Below, piece after piece: positions 1 to 15,100 of a stretch of 64,000 nt of DNA. The first letter of the stretch is position 1; the number at the start of each line of letters is the position of its first letter. The DNA comes from Rhopalosiphum padi. Lineage: Eukaryota; Arthropoda; Insecta; Hemiptera; Aphididae. The notes beneath the pieces are model-generated. The model had not been told where the DNA came from. It saw nothing but the letters and a program-made list of their open reading frames with translations, and ran no database searches. Location: contig NC_083599.1 in assembly GCF_020882245.1 (NCBI RefSeq), forward strand, positions 12,330,931 through 12,394,930, read 5' to 3'. The position numbers were made by a program, and so were the translations under genes.

Positions 1-111
1 TTATTTTGCACTCACTTCGGTGCTGTGCAGCGTTACTGTTATATTTATTCGACAGCAATAATCGAAGAGCAAAATATTTACTATTGTTACTTTTTTCATC
101 TGATTATTTGT

Positions 112-240
112 CTGCTGTTGAGCAATGCACCATATGTTATCAAAATAAAAAAAAATTGTATTTCTAGAAAAAACGAGTTATAGAAAACATTTGCAACAAC
201 AGTGATATAATCCATATGGTGCAATACTCGACAACATAGA
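112..240. repeat. Imperfect inverted repeat
   Basis: ctgttgagcaatgcaccata near 112-131 is mirrored by tatggtgcaatactcgacaa near 217-236 with a few mismatches, giving a stem around an A-rich centre. It could be a small MITE. Confidence 0.35.
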
Positions 241-1445
241 CCGGCCTTTCCTGTATAGGGTAGTCTGTAGTAGTGACCGGTCAAACATAAAGCATTGGTG
301 TGGCTTTTAATAATATAATATTGTATATTATATATATTCACTAATGTATTGCTAAAAATATTTGTGGGATACGCCTTTTTCACGTGGATAGCTGACAATG
401 GTAAAAACCTTATCATTCTGTAAAAAAAAATGTTCTAAACTTCTCTTAGCTTGACATGATTATTCCTTTTCAGCCCTTGTTATTATACCTATAAAATAGT
501 AGATAACTATTAGATAAGTACCTAAAACTGTTAGTGATAGTCTATTGTGGATATTAATGTACCTGGTTATTTATTTATCGTTGTAGTTTTCCAAACAAAA
601 ATCATAAAATTCCAATGAAAAACGCGAAACACAATGACACATTTAAAAACGAAAATTCAGAAAAATAGTATAAAATATTAACATTTAATATAAGAATAAA
701 GTACCTAAATAAAAAAATCATCGATTCTCAAAATGTCCTAATATTTACTAATATCAGGTAATATATGCTGCAATGACATTCGAGTGCAGTCACGAGTCAC
801 ACACTAGAAGTGCACACTATCTCTGATCGCTCTGCGTGCACAAATGGCCAGTTTATTATAATTTATGGTGTATATTATATAATGTCCACGGGTAACAATG
901 TAGGGTTTTGTTTTGGTACAAACCAAAAGTGACTTTTTACCATTTTATGGCTCATAGAAATAATATATATTACGTTAATTGGATGTTATTTGTGTTATGG
1001 GATAAAACAGACGACCTATTCTAATATACCACCCATCACGGGTGCAATAAAACTACAATGATAATATAGTATATATATATATTTATAATACTATTTTATA
1101 TCATATTATTTTTTATAGTATATTTACGACAGCAAATAAAATATTTTTAATAATATAAAAATTGTTACCGTTCGTGACAATGGATACTCTATTTTATTAA
1201 CAATCATCCAGTAGATATCGTACTTGTATTTGTTGTATAATGCGTATATTAATTATAACGGTCGCCGTAATGCTCGCGCATAAATATGCGATAAAGGTTT
1301 TACTTTTATCAAATAATTATATTTTTACAGATTTATTAAAAATAATAAATTACATCGTAATTCGGCATAATTCAACCATTCGATAAATTGTCTTTATTGC
1401 GGTATGCTTTGAATATATAAGTAGTTTTTTTTATTATATTATTAT

Positions 1446-2075
1446 TATTATACAGGCTGATCCATCAAACATGCTCACCTCTGTTTTTCATTTAATATTC
1501 AAATTCTGATTTTTAAATTTGTAAAAATCCCTAAAAGATCACATTTTCAAGTTCTTGAAATTTTTTTGTTTTACTTCAAAAGTGTTCTGAGACGATACAA
1601 ACTTTTGTTTTTCAAAAGAGAACTCTTTTTTGCGGTTAATTATTTAATGGCTATTTTCCTAAAAATTTTTATGTAACTAATTAATAATTTGAACAGAAAA
1701 ATTGTCAATTATTAAACGAGAAAGGATAAATATAAAATAAATGTAATATTGAATATAGTGTTTACTATTGTAGATTAATATTAATTACTAAAATGTTCTA
1801 CTCGTCTTAACCCATACACCTTCCAAACCCTTTATCGTGAACCTATTATCCTTAGTACACTAATAATTTAGATGAATCAAAAACTAAACTCATTCGAAAA
1901 TTGATTCAGATATGTCGACATAAGTTTCAGAAAAATTATTCACTTAATTATTCACAGTTGAAAACGGGGAGTTCTTGTATGACAAATAGAAGTTTTCATC
2001 TCTACAAAACACTATCCTTAGGTTAGGGTACAAAAAAACCTCAAACATTTTAAAATATAAATCAGAATCAGATTT
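1446..2075. repeat. Dispersed repeat family B, longest copy
   Basis: It starts with ggctgatccatcaaacatgc. It contains a block, gttctgagacgatacaaact followed by tttgtttttcaaa, ctctttttt and ttatttaa, that recurs at 7620-7750, 15895-16210 and 16385-16455. No coding frame. Confidence 0.5.
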
Positions 2076-5000
2076 TTATTAATTGCCTTATCGAAAAAAG
2101 GGTGGTTAGCGTACTTCGCGTTTCATGTTTTTATTTTGTATAATGATATTACCATTTAGTGGACTATACGTGGACATAACAATATAATATGGACTTAGGC
2201 GTGCTGTTGAGTGTTTAGGTATTGATCGTTAATGTATATTACATGTATTATTATAATATAGGTAATATTATAGTTTTGGTGTCTAGACCGTATTAATAGG
2301 TATGATTATTGATTTGAGTATAAAGTATATATGTTCAACTGTTGGGTAATTAAACAACGGATTTCTACGCCCATCGATATTATTGTTATGCATCTGAACA
2401 ACAGACGTACGTGTTACTCAACTATGCACAAGTGCACACTCACTGCAACACACTCGGTATGATTGGATTAACGCGAACCATTTCGACGCGGTGCGTAGTC
2501 GAGTGGATCATTTATAATATCGATATACACATATAATATACGAGGAAGAAAATTAAATAAATTTATTGGACACGGTAGGCGGAGACGTACCTACCTACAC
2601 ACAACTACACTACAATGAATATAATATGGAAAAATGGCGGTATTTTTATTTAATTTTATCAATCAACAACGATAATATATTGACATATTGTTATAAACTA
2701 TAAGTTTAAAAAGAACGCCGAGTGTACTTTAGCGGTCGTTAAACAAAAAAGTGGTATTTAGAGTTAATCGTATTCGATATAGTGTGTCACGCATGGCAAA
2801 ACTGTGGCCCGTCGATTGCATAGATTTTAGTTTTTAAAACGGATTTGGATTTATTTACAATAGATATTCAATCGGAGCGGTTTTTAATGTCCCATAAACT
2901 ATTTGTGCAATTAAAATTGACACAGCAAAGCGCTTGTTAACAAATCAGAATACGTTTTTAAAATTAAAATCCGTCAAAACTCAAGTCCTGTACACGGGAA
3001 CGCTTCTATACTAACGCGTGATCGTCGTACCAATCGCAATGCGCATAATTACCACAGTAAGGCGTATTGCCATTCATCTGCTGTGTGTTCAGCAGACGCG
3101 CGAGATGAACTCCAATGATCGCGTTGGAAACGATTAGAAAAGCCCGTCGTTTTGAGCGCATATAGCGTGACATTGTATGTACATTATGATTTCGTTATCG
3201 ATTGGTTTGGTAGGTATTTTATATTTATTATTATTATCTACTGGTAATTTATATTATTTAATAACAGTCCTTCGGCCATTTTATGGGCATCGAAATAATA
3301 AAAACATATTTGTTTTTCCGAAATGGCATAAATAAACAATGTATAGTTTTTCGTGTATAATAGCCAAATACGGTACGAATAACAATTTTACTGTTTGATG
3401 CATCGTGGTGGCCATATTATATGGCACGGACGTACAATTGGTGAACGTCCTACCATATTTGGCACAAACTAAACTTTAATCAACTTTTAGTTTAACTTGA
3501 ATAGTTTTTAAATATTTTTCCCGTTATCCCGATGAATTTTCACAATAAGTACATTTTTTTTTCGAAAAAATAAAATAAAAACTCATTGCATGACGGGGTT
3601 AAAGTTAACGTTTACGTCTTTAAAAAAAATAGACTAAATATCAGTGTTTTGCATTCATGCCAACTACATGCAGACATGCTCAATACGACCAACACGAGTT
3701 AGTAGAATCGTTCCTCAGTTTTGCAGTCGGGCCATATCATACTTTAACATAATACGTTTTGCAAATTTTATTTCTAATTTTCATTTATATGATTGTACTC
3801 TTCTTTAAAATATTAGTGACAATCCTCTATAAATCAGTCTAATCAGAAAATATTTTGATACCGATGTACCTATTATAAATGTCCCTGTATGTTTCTCATT
3901 AAAACGCGGTTCACTTTATGCCGTTTATCGAAAAAAAAAATGGGTCTAATATATTTAAGGCATATCAGAACATTATATTGAATATGATTTGGTTATATTT
4001 ATTAGTATAAAATTTACCTACCTATTTAAAAATATTTGAGATGTTAAAAAAATGTATTTTCGTTTTCCTTAGTCAGCTGTAACTTCTCGTGTTATCCACT
4101 CTTTAAAGTAATGTTGATTTTAAATTTTGTTATTTGTGTTTTTCACTAAAACCTGATTACTGGACGAGTAATTGTCCATATGTATAGGTATCTTAAAAAC
4201 TCAGAATCTACTTATCTACTTATAATCTAAGACAGCGAACAAACGATTTCGACCCATAAGGAACAAAATATGTTCGTATGTAATGGTTTTTAATGCTACT
4301 TACTTTAAAATAATAACTTATTAAATCTGTCACGTGGTACATTGTAATGTACTTAAGCTACCTACAAATGAATTGCAAGGCCATTTAAGTAGGTGCCCAT
4401 GTTAATATACCTATAGGCAGTAATATACATTTTCATTAATTGTAATATTTTATTTATTACTGACAAATTGTATTAATTTATATTTTCTTAAAAACCTATA
4501 TGAATATGTTGTTTTTACGTTATTTCTGTAAACGTTTAACATATTTTACTTGATACATTAACTAAATACCACCATTTTCCTTGTATTGATCATATATTAT
4601 ATTGTGTCGTCTCTCATTATGATTTTTTAAAAACATAAGATCTATATTATACATCCAATCGTTTGATTCTATGCACCATTTTACCCGTTGATTTTAATTT
4701 GTGATCCGATGACGTTATCAATCTTATAAATATAATATAATTAACTATAATATTGATATAATGAAATAGTGTTTTAATCAATTTAAACTCCTAATCCTTG
4801 CGAGTTTGTGTAATCGTATTCTGATTATATTTATCTCATTAATTTATTATGAATTACATAGAAAATATATAAACACATTTTTGCTTTGTTATAATATCAT
4901 TATTATAATTTACAGTAGATAACATTTTCCTAGGTATCATAGCACTAATGGCGTTGTGGTTTTTTATAGAAAAAATAATATACCAACATTTTTCATTTTT

Positions 5001-5635
5001 ATTCGCTCCTTAAATCCGCCCCCTTATTATAATAATATGTAATATTGCGACTCAATGATTTTACAAGAATATTTTGTATTCGTACAGAGGTACATATATT
5101 ATTTTATCGATCATTTCAACACGTCTCTACTCGAGAAAAATTTCTTTTGTCTTTTTCCATTGCCCCAAATTCCACAATTCGATTCACTTACATTCTTCTT
5201 GACAGTTAGTAGTCACTCTATATTAACATCGATTTTACTGCACAGAACGCACAAAATAAGATTGCAATTTCAATCGGTGTTGCAGAGTAATGTGAAATAC
5301 GCGCTCAATCATATTTTGAATACACAATAAAGTTGAACGTTAAAATTCACACCGTAAGCATTGATCGAAGTAGTCAAACAATCAATATAGCTGTAGAGTA
5401 CGATACGGCGGAAACAGCGTTTTCCTCTTTCGCACTTCCTCAAAATCGTGCCGATGATGACGGCTGGTCTGAAATCATTTTATTTGTGTTTCATCATTTG
5501 TAGCTACTTTCGAATGAGAGCAGTGCGAATATAAAATATATGTTTAATAATACAGCGGACCAAATCATTTCTATAGGGTATTAACAAGTAATTTTCATCG
5601 CTTTCGGGCGTTAATAATATATTATATAATGCGCT

Positions 5636-5720
5636 GCAGTGGCGCAAATAGGAAAATGCTCTGGGGGCCGAGTTTACGCATTAAAAGTATATTTTTTTTT
5701 TTTTTGAATAATATGTAATC
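5636..5720. repeat. Repeat fragment (cagtggcgcaaatagg)
   Basis: cagtggcgcaaataggaaaa followed by tgctctgggggccgag and a T-run is less AT-rich than its surroundings and looks like the end of a dispersed element. The family is unknown. Confidence 0.25.
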
Positions 5721-6165
5721 TCTCAGGGCATTATTTGTATTCACACTATTTTGCCAAACTTAAAAATGTTCAAATCACAATACATACCTAATTCAGCAAA
5801 TAAGTCAATAATTTATTTAACAATAAATTACATTAATACAAAAAAAAAAAAAAAAACAAATATTTAAACATTAATATTTTATATCGTCGCTTAAATTGTA
5901 AATCGTTGTTTTATGTGTACACAACACACATGAGTGGCGTATTCTAAAGTATTAAAAAAATATATAAGCACACAAATTTATTAATATTTGAAAAATAATA
6001 AATATAGTAAAATAAATTTTGTAAACTATTGTTTTATAAGTCGAATATTATTTTACCAATCATTTGATGTTGCTTATGAGTTTGGACAGTTTGGTCTACT
6101 TCCTTTCCCTATTTTTAGGTCAATTAACCAAACATTATAATATTAATATATAATATTATATTAGC

Positions 6166-6960
6166 TTCTGAGTGGAGCGATGAATGTATTGATTTTATAA
6201 AAATGTGTAATAGTTTTATTTGGTGTGTCGTGTGTAATATCTATGTACACGATAATTAATTGAAAACTTTTTCAACTTTCATGGTGGTTTGGTTAGAAAA
6301 TTGGATCTATCAAAATAGATCCAATTTTCTAATTTTCTAATTTGTACTTTAAAAAGTCAAAACCAAAAATTTTTTTTTAGATAATCGGAAAAAAAACAAA
6401 CAACATAAATTAAGGAAAAATATCAATTTTTACGTAAGCCCAATATTACATATTATTATTAAAATATCTCTTTTATAACCATAGTTACCTTAAAACTTAT
6501 CAAATTTAATCTTTACCTAGCTTAATGTAGTTCATAATAGCCATAGTTGACGAAGTATAAGAACAATAAAGATAACTACAAAGTCATATTTATACATATA
6601 CCCCATTTTACGCAGTACTTACCTACTTTTGAATACATATAATTTATTTTAATATCTAAAAAGTGTGAGGATGCCAACTTTCCAATTATTTTTTGTTTTT
6701 AATTAATCAATATTCTACAATATCTATTATTATTCATATATATATATATATAGAAAACTATTAATTATTTAATTAATGACCAATGACTTTAATAGCTACA
6801 TAAAAAAAAACGCATCATGAACTAATGAATATAGTTATATAGGCTGAAAGACCGTTTCCGCTGAGTATCATTTTACTTGTACAATTATATCATTGAATTC
6901 AAATTGAACACACCCATAATAGACTCATTTGACACAAATATAATATAGCAGAACGGTGTC
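6166..6960 (+). repeat. Dispersed repeat family A, copy 1 (+)
   Basis: It begins ttctgagtggagcgatgaat followed by gtattgattttata, and ends with ccgctgagtatcattttact, ttgaattcaaattgaacaca and agcagaacggtgtccactta. The same start and end blocks recur across the window in both orientations. It contains a perfect 18-bp hairpin at 6293-6332. Confidence 0.55.
6293..6332. repeat. Perfect 18-bp hairpin
   Basis: ttagaaaattggatctat, loop caaa, then atagatccaattttctaa: an exact inverted repeat with a 4-base loop. The left arm belongs to repeat family A; the right arm has no counterpart in the other copies. Confidence 0.9.
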
Positions 6961-7189
6961 CACTTACTTATACCTACAATTATTGAACATTTGAACGATA
7001 CATTATTGTTTCATTACATTAATTTTTTTCATCAGTATTTTTTAAGAAAAATTATGATTCGCTCTTATTTGCTTGGTGCACTGAAATTGTATAAATAAAT
7101 AATATATATAACATATATATAGTGTTAAAGGATTTTTTCAGGTAAAAAGGGTTTAAAAGCGTTGAATAGCGGAATCCTTTGAAACGGGA

Positions 7190-7560
7190 GAGCCATGGAA
7201 AACCGCACTATAACAATAATAATATAATAAAACGGCTGGCGGGATAGTCGGGATAAAAGTACGTACAAGCCGTTAATGTCGGCCGCCGACTTCCGAGGTG
7301 GCGGCGTGATGATGTCACAGACGTAATGGAAAAATTCTTATGGGTTCCGGTCGACGCGTGGACCGTGTTTTTTTTCTCTGACCTATCTGCACTACGTATT
7401 GCCATTGTGCCTCGAATATACTCATATACATACATATATATATCTAGGTACGTACAATAGGGGTAGAATGCCGATCCCGGGCCCCGGGAACCACCCGCTA
7501 CCCCACGACCGTGGAGTGGCACAACACCAGAAATGTGTGTACGCTGCAAACGATTTTCTA
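7190..7560. other. CpG-containing, GC-richer patch
   Basis: ccgttaatgtcggccgccga, cgaggtggcggcgtgatgat, ccggtcgacgcgtggaccgt and gatcccgggccccgggaacc stand out from the AT-rich surroundings. The minus strand is open for 145 codons, but its translation has no recognisable motif. It may be an enhancer, a promoter or an untranslated exon. Confidence 0.25.
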
Positions 7561-7619
7561 TATTATTATACCGTGCAATGTGTTTCACTATAATACTACA
7601 CGTAATGTTTGAGTGGTAC

Positions 7620-7750
7620 ACAAGAAGTGTCCTGCGGAGATACAAACTACTGTTTTTCGAATTACAAACCCTCTTTTTATTATAAATTATTTAACGGGTA
7701 GTTTTTATAAAAAAAATATTGACGCTTGAAAATAAAAATTTGAACGAATA
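7620..7750 (+). repeat. Family B fragment
   Basis: gtcctgcggagatacaaact, gtttttcgaattacaaaccc, tctttttattataaattatt and tttgaacgaatagtttttca match the internal part of the copy at 1446-2075. Confidence 0.5.
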
Positions 7751-10700
7751 GTTTTTCAATTAAATTGCCGTCTGGAATATGTTGGAATTGGGGTGATTTA
7801 AACATTTTAGTAATTATAATATTAATCGATTAAAATTCATAATCAGTAAAAATGTTAGTATAATAAATACTATACAAGATAAAATATTATGTATAATTTA
7901 TAAAGTTTTTTTTTTTATAAAACCGTTGTAAAGAAACATTATGTTTAGTACCTATAAAAATTGTAATAACTGAAAAATGACCTATTCGAATTTTAAATTA
8001 GATACATCGACGTTTGCAATAATATTATTCACTAACTAATTTACAGAAAAAAAAGAGTATAACTGCATAATTTTGAAATTTAAGTGGACTAGCTATACCT
8101 ATTTCTTTTTTCATAATTTAATCTGTATAACTATTTTATAGTAATATGATAAAATATGCATTAATTACATTATTTTATATCAATAACCCTTTTAATCTAT
8201 TTAGATATTACTATTATTTCATTTAAATATAATTTACAGTACAAGCTATACTATAAGTACATACTACACAGGCATAACACATACTTACCACCTCGTAGAA
8301 TGTCTGCACGACGAAAATTATGATCAATTGAGAATTATTCATATTAGACTAAGAGCATGTTTTAGTGGCAAAGGTACATCTTTCCAAGTAGATAGGTATC
8401 GTATTACATAGAAGTACATTTTTCATCTTAAATAATTTAAAGTATTTTTCTATCTATCTATTCAAATAAAACAATTATCTGAAATAAATTATGTAGGTTT
8501 TTTGTGACATAATTTTCAATTTTATTTTTGTATAATAATGTATAATTATATTTATTATAATTACAGTAGAATTTATTATAGGGTTTTAGGTTACTTTTTC
8601 TAAGCAATGCCTATTGTAGGCATCATTATTCGATTTTCTTTTCAAGTTTTTCCCTCTTATATGTGCATTTATTACGTGTATTTTACTTTAGTTATTTTGT
8701 AATAACCTATATTATTCATTCTCTGCAAACACCAAGGTGTTGTACTGTTGTAGACTGTAGTCGTATTTAATACATTTCATACGTGTTTTGGTATTTACGA
8801 GTGTAAAAGTTGAAGCTTATATTATATATTATTATATTTACATTTAACTGTAGAATTGCTATTTTACAAATGCTACGAGTTCTAAATTATCTGTTTTTAT
8901 ATAGATAAATGTAGTTATTTTTTATCTAAATTTTGAGATTGATATTTGTCTATTATCTTATTTAAATAATTTTCAAATTATCTATTAGGAATCGTCTACA
9001 GAACACTGTTATATTTATATTATACATCACGGTACCACACAAATTGCATTAACAAAACACACCATTTTAGATGTGGTTGTAATACTTTAGGTATCTGTAC
9101 AATTCATTCAATTATTACTAATGTAACAAACAATATAATATTAAAATCGATTTATCGATTACATAGGCGTGTGCAAGGATGCTGCAAGTTGTGCTGTCAC
9201 TGCATTTGACAATTTATTTTGTTCGGGAAATTGACGAATAGTTATTTAAAAAGATTACATAGAAGTACTGTGAATAATTTAAAATCATTAGATATTATCG
9301 AATTTAAAATGGAAATAAGAACCTTCAATGTCGATTGTTGATAAAATTAAAAACGATAAAATCAATGCGATGAATTTAAGATAAGTCTGTGACTTTACTT
9401 GTATAATAATATGTGATATATATATCTGTACATATTTGACATTCCTACACATCAAAACTATGTACATTATTCGATTCCTATAACCAAATTTATTTATAGG
9501 TACTTATGTTAATATTAAATGACATTTTACTCAGTTATAAATTATAATATAAACAAATGATAGAGGAATAGATATATTATTTTTACTTTGCGCATCTGGT
9601 TAGGTTAAAAAAAATACGTTTACTGCATATTGTTATAAGTTGGCTCGGCTCAATATGTGTCACCCATGACGGATCATTCATTAATTACATTAATCGTAAT
9701 TACAATATTACTATTTGGTACACAGATAAGTAGGTAAATCATATTAATTTTATGGGTGAAATGATCTTGACATGGTAATAAATGACCAGATATTATCGAG
9801 GACTTCGCTGTTGTCAACAACTGATGACAGTGTAAACACATTGACCGTAACATATTATAATATTATACTTAACGATATATTATACGGTATAGTGTACATT
9901 ATACATAATGCGGTGGTAGACACTTCACGCGTAGTTTATACACAACGATATAATATATGCACTTCACTGTTCTATCAATCTCTGATTTTTCATAAACATA
10001 AAACTTTCAAATAGGTACTTATATATTACGAAAAGTTGTGTCCTATGATGATGTAAACTTATTTTTTCAAAAAATGGGAACTAACCTAACCTATGAAAAT
10101 TATTGATTTCTTATTATGCATTACCGAAATCAAAATTTGAACACGTTTATTTGTTTCCAAGTTATTTCATGTAATATAATGCTAATAAGATGTTATGCAG
10201 TTTGAATAACTGTCAATTATTTAAAGTTCCTATATGAGTGTGCATATATGTTCTTTTATGTCATTCAAAACATTATATACGAAAAAGAAGAAAAAAATAT
10301 ACTCATAAATTAAATTGTACTTCAAACAAATTCAAAAAATCTGTTAACATTAAAATATTTACATGTACCTATAAATAATGTATTATCGTCGCTTAATAGA
10401 AAATGTTCATTTAGACACATGTTGTAAATCAGATCAGACCAGTAAAAAAAAAGTATGAACTTCAATTTAAAAATCGAGATATTTTAACAACTCTAATGTA
10501 AAAACTAGTGTTAGTATAGTTTCTTTTGCGACAGTAAAAATCTTCTAACCTATTACCACGTTCTTACCGCGATGAAGTGATAAACAATCGAATGCATGTG
10601 TTGTATAAATCCTATAGACATATTATTACGATGTCCACACGGGACATCATACTTATGAAATTCCATCAAGAATATATGTTTTTGAAAATACCATCTCTGA

Positions 10701-11933
10701 GTATGCACAGACCTATAGTCGGTAACGACGAAATAATGAAGGTTGGAATGTTTTCCACCTTGTGGTTCGAGCGAAAATGAAATATATACCATTCGAACGT
10801 GTGAAAATAATAAAAACAAATTACTAGCCCAGTGGTCGACCGTATAATGTATAAAGTAAAATAAATATATTAAATATTAAATATATATAGGTGATACATT
10901 ATGTGAGGTGGCGGGTGGTAATATATGAACACGCGATCGTAAAAATTTAATAATATAAATCGTATAAACATTTTTACACCGCAGTAAAATAGTAAAGTAC
11001 CGATACTTTTCAACAGACTTCAATCGAAATTCGAAACTGTGGCGCATACACGAGTTATAAGTTACGTATCATCATTTAAATAGTCGCAATTAATGGGTGA
11101 GTTGAATTGGATTTTCAAGTCACCCGTATTCATCTCTACGGCTTAATAATAATTTTTATTAGATTGGTATTATTATTTATTATAGAACCGATAAAAATTT
11201 ACAACTTATATAATTATAATCACAAAAAAAATCGATTGTTGTAGCTCCTCTGTTCGAAAATATGATTTGAGACTCGATAAACGCCTTTGCGTAACATTCA
11301 TTTTTATTATATTATTAAATTATTTATCTGAATGTAACGTATTCTTGAATACACTATGACATTTAGGTCATAATGTATTTGTAAATATCTACAAGGGATA
11401 AAATTAAACTAGCTGTATTTCACGATATTGTCTAGGGAAAAAATATTGAACAACTATAATACGGGACTATAAACAGGTGTATTTTAGCTTAAATGTTCAT
11501 CTCGGTTAATGAGCTTTTCGGTGAAAGACGTGGATACACGGCGGATTGGATACAGCGCTTTGTACATTTGGGTTTAAGCGTAATAACTTCATGATCAAAT
11601 CGGTTTAGTTCTCGTCTCGGGAAAAACAAACAATAAATATAATAAAAACAACACAACTTTTTTTTTACACGGTTCAGTGAGTGGCTCTGTACACATTTAA
11701 AAAGGTAGCTTACAGATGACGTCACGAGTATATTTTTGCTTAATTTTTCAGGAGATATAGAGGTTGGGTCCATATAATTATGCCTAAAACTTTGCCAAAA
11801 CACCAAAAATTAAAATCTTTTTCGAATTCATTATGTGATTTTGTAAAACAACTGAAAATCCACGCTCATTTATAAGTAATATTAAATATAATATATTGGA
11901 TATAATGGATGTACCTAGAATAAGATTTAGATC

Positions 11934-12140
11934 AGTGATTCTTAACAATTTTTTTGTTTATTACATCCTTGGATGTTTAATAAAAATCCCGGAACACCGT
12001 TTATTCTACAATGTATAATGAATTATATTATTATTCATAATATTATGAATGATTTAAATTTTTAACAATTTTGCGGTACACCTAAGGCCAATTCACAGAA
12101 CACTGGTGTTCTGCGGCACACCGATTTTGATAGATAAGAT
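11934..12140. mobile_element. Fragment of a hAT-like MITE
   Basis: It begins cagtgattcttaacaatttt. Two halves carry related inverted blocks: ggaacaccg near 11990, and gcggtacacctaaggccaat with ggtgttctgcggcacaccg near 12075-12123. This resembles repeats with CAGTGATTCTTAA termini and a 'cggcacacc' core. The right terminus is not intact. Confidence 0.4.
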
Positions 12141-15100
12141 GTAGTAATAACGCACGTATATCGGTGCATATGAATATATCATGCTATTTTGTACTAAAAA
12201 ATATATAGCAAAAGCATATTGTTCGATAAGTAAGAAAAAAAATGTAATGAATACATCGATTTTTGCTAATCTCGGTTTGAATACTGTTATTAAAAACTCG
12301 AGTCGAATTAGGTCAGACGCTCAAGTGTGCCAGTCGGTGTATATATACTGTGCATGATAAAATGGCGAACGCATATTATAATGAACAGAAAACAACAATA
12401 CTTCCCGGAACAGCTAAGCCGTAAACCGCAGCGACGCCGTCGAGTTGAATTGTATATGCTGATCGTTACACCTTTTGTGCAGGACGTGAAGTATAGCTAG
12501 TGCAATGTTTAAAAATACATTATGCAAAAAAAATGATTAACCACTGTTAATACTTAGTCGTCATCACCGTAGGCGAATTAGTAAAAACCAAATCGTAGCC
12601 AAAATTCTATATTATATATAGGTGTAAATGCGATATTACAAGACGTACCCGAAAAATACGGACATCACATTAAAAATTATCATTAAACATAATATATTAA
12701 AACGAATGCGGCATTTCTATTTTCACTATTATAACCATCCAGCGTTGCGGAGAGGGAGTGAGAGAGAGATAAACAATGGTTCTCGCTCGATCACTTGCAC
12801 ACAAGCTCCGCCTGAGCCATAAAGAATCTCACCTTGCCTAACCTTGCGGTTATCAACGGTATCAGTCATGTTGGCTTACAGACTTTTATACGACGCCACA
12901 CCCATAGGTTTAATACCTATCGACGGAGCTGATCAATAATAATATACATGGATGATAAATACTTGTCCGGATGACCGTGGCGCATAGATGAGTCGGTCCG
13001 TATATCTGTAAACTCGTATATAATACTGCAATATACTCGTGATTACATTTAAAGTGTATTGATTACACTTTTCTGTGCTCGGCGGATGTCTACGAACAAT
13101 TATCTATTATCGATTGACCATTATTGGCTCAGAGTCTGAGAGCATATAATGCCGTATCTACAGCTGTGTCCAAATGATCAGAAAAATAACTGTAGTTAGA
13201 ATAATACTATATGTTAATATTATTTACTGAATTAAAACGAATCAGAATAATATATAGAAATACAAATCGCACATTTTATACTTTTATACTATTAAAACTG
13301 GAGGAAAATATTAGACATTTTATAAACGTTGTATTTAGCAAAAAAATATTATGCATAATATTTCGCGTGTATACAAAGAAAGTATTGAAATATATTTTTA
13401 TTTGTGAACTGGTATTTCGAGTTTATTATTACGATGAAGTACAACAAACAAAAAAGGCCAAATCTTTGTTCTTTAATTTGGCCGAGACTTGGATTTTAAA
13501 ATGTTCCTCTAGTTTTCCACTTTTACCTCGGATTCGGAGAAATTGTATAAAAAGGAATTACAAAAACGACCTATTTTAAGTCCACCGGACAAGATAAAAG
13601 TTTCCAATTTAGAAGATAGGTCGATAGGTCACGTGAAACTTTCGGATCGCTCGTTCGACATAGAAAAAACCCACACACACCGACAAAACTAAAACTAAAA
13701 AAAAAAAACGGATACGTCATTTGACAATATTAAAACCAATACATTTCTCGCTTTACCGCGCGCGTTCACGCTCAGTACATATCTAAAAAAAAATATAAGT
13801 CTGAAAATGACGTAAACATAATATATTATATGGGAGAGCTTAAACGATTCCGTGTAGAACGGTTGGAGAACACACCAAAATCAAATAATCGACCTTATAA
13901 AAAAAGAAATCTTTTACGGTAGATATTCTATATTATATATACGACGGCGATCGTCCTGTATACGTATGCGTACGTAATAACATTGGGATCAGATTAATGT
14001 CCGTGTTGTAGGTATAACACAATAATATACTGAGTGTGTATCGCGGGTGTGATATGTACCTATACCCGCACGTGTGCTTATAAATATTATACGAGGGATC
14101 GAACTTTGTCGGATTTCTGTGTTGTTTTTTATTTTATTTTTCAGCTTATTATTGCTAGGGGAGCTATAAATTAATTTCATGACTCTATACAAATATGAAA
14201 CGTTAAAAGTTTTCGATGCATATTTTTGCATATTATTTTTTTTTACTTTGATACTTCGAGGACTATTATTACCTATTATCCGTCGAATTCTTTAATAAAT
14301 ATTTGATTACTTTAGCTCATATTTTTTGACGATCCTACTAATACTATAAACGCGAAAGTAACACGTCTGTCTGTCTTATGCTTTTTTACGAGTCATGACC
14401 AATGGCCAATATAATATAAATATATATATTTCTTACTATAGGTAAATTGACTGTATTAGTACATAACCATAGAAAAACGAAATAATATTTTGTATAATTG
14501 TAAAAGTTAACGTTTAAAATTTATTACTTCAATATCCAATGTAAAAATATGCAAATCCATTGCATATTTTTTAAGAGTCGTTTGAAATAATGTTTTCGCA
14601 TTTCTAAGTGCGTGCTGTGGGCATCATTAATTAGGGTTTCTAATGTCCCTATACTTATGTATAACTTTTAAGCCAAAGCCAAATCGTTATAATATTTTTG
14701 TACATATGTATATGGTGTACCTATCTAATAATAAAATAATATGTGTAAACTGTTATTTTTCAAAAACGTATAGTAATTGCTTTAATCATCGGTATCTACT
14801 TTAAAAATGTGTTAACATTTTTATTTTTATCGGTTATTTTTTTCGCCGAACCAATATGTGGTTGTATAATATTATTATGATAATACATCACCCGAAAGCA
14901 TAATATTGTGAAACATATTATTATTATAATAGGTATGAAGACTGCGTAATTCTGTCAATAAATAAACTCCCTCGTATATGCACAATGGAGAATACTCGTG
15001 AAAATAAATTACACTATATATCGATACCGTATTATATAAGTATTTTCAAAAATAAATTATGCATCGCGTATTATATCATCGTATTATTACTGTATTCGTC

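Noticed and set aside
7208..7645. Minus-strand frame of 145 codons
   Set aside because: Composition-driven opening in a GC-richer patch; it merges a repeat fragment at one end and shows no motif or splice sites.
10553..10819. Overlapping frames on both strands near 10.6-10.8 kb
   Set aside because: No recognisable motif, no splice context, and no third-position bias favouring either strand.
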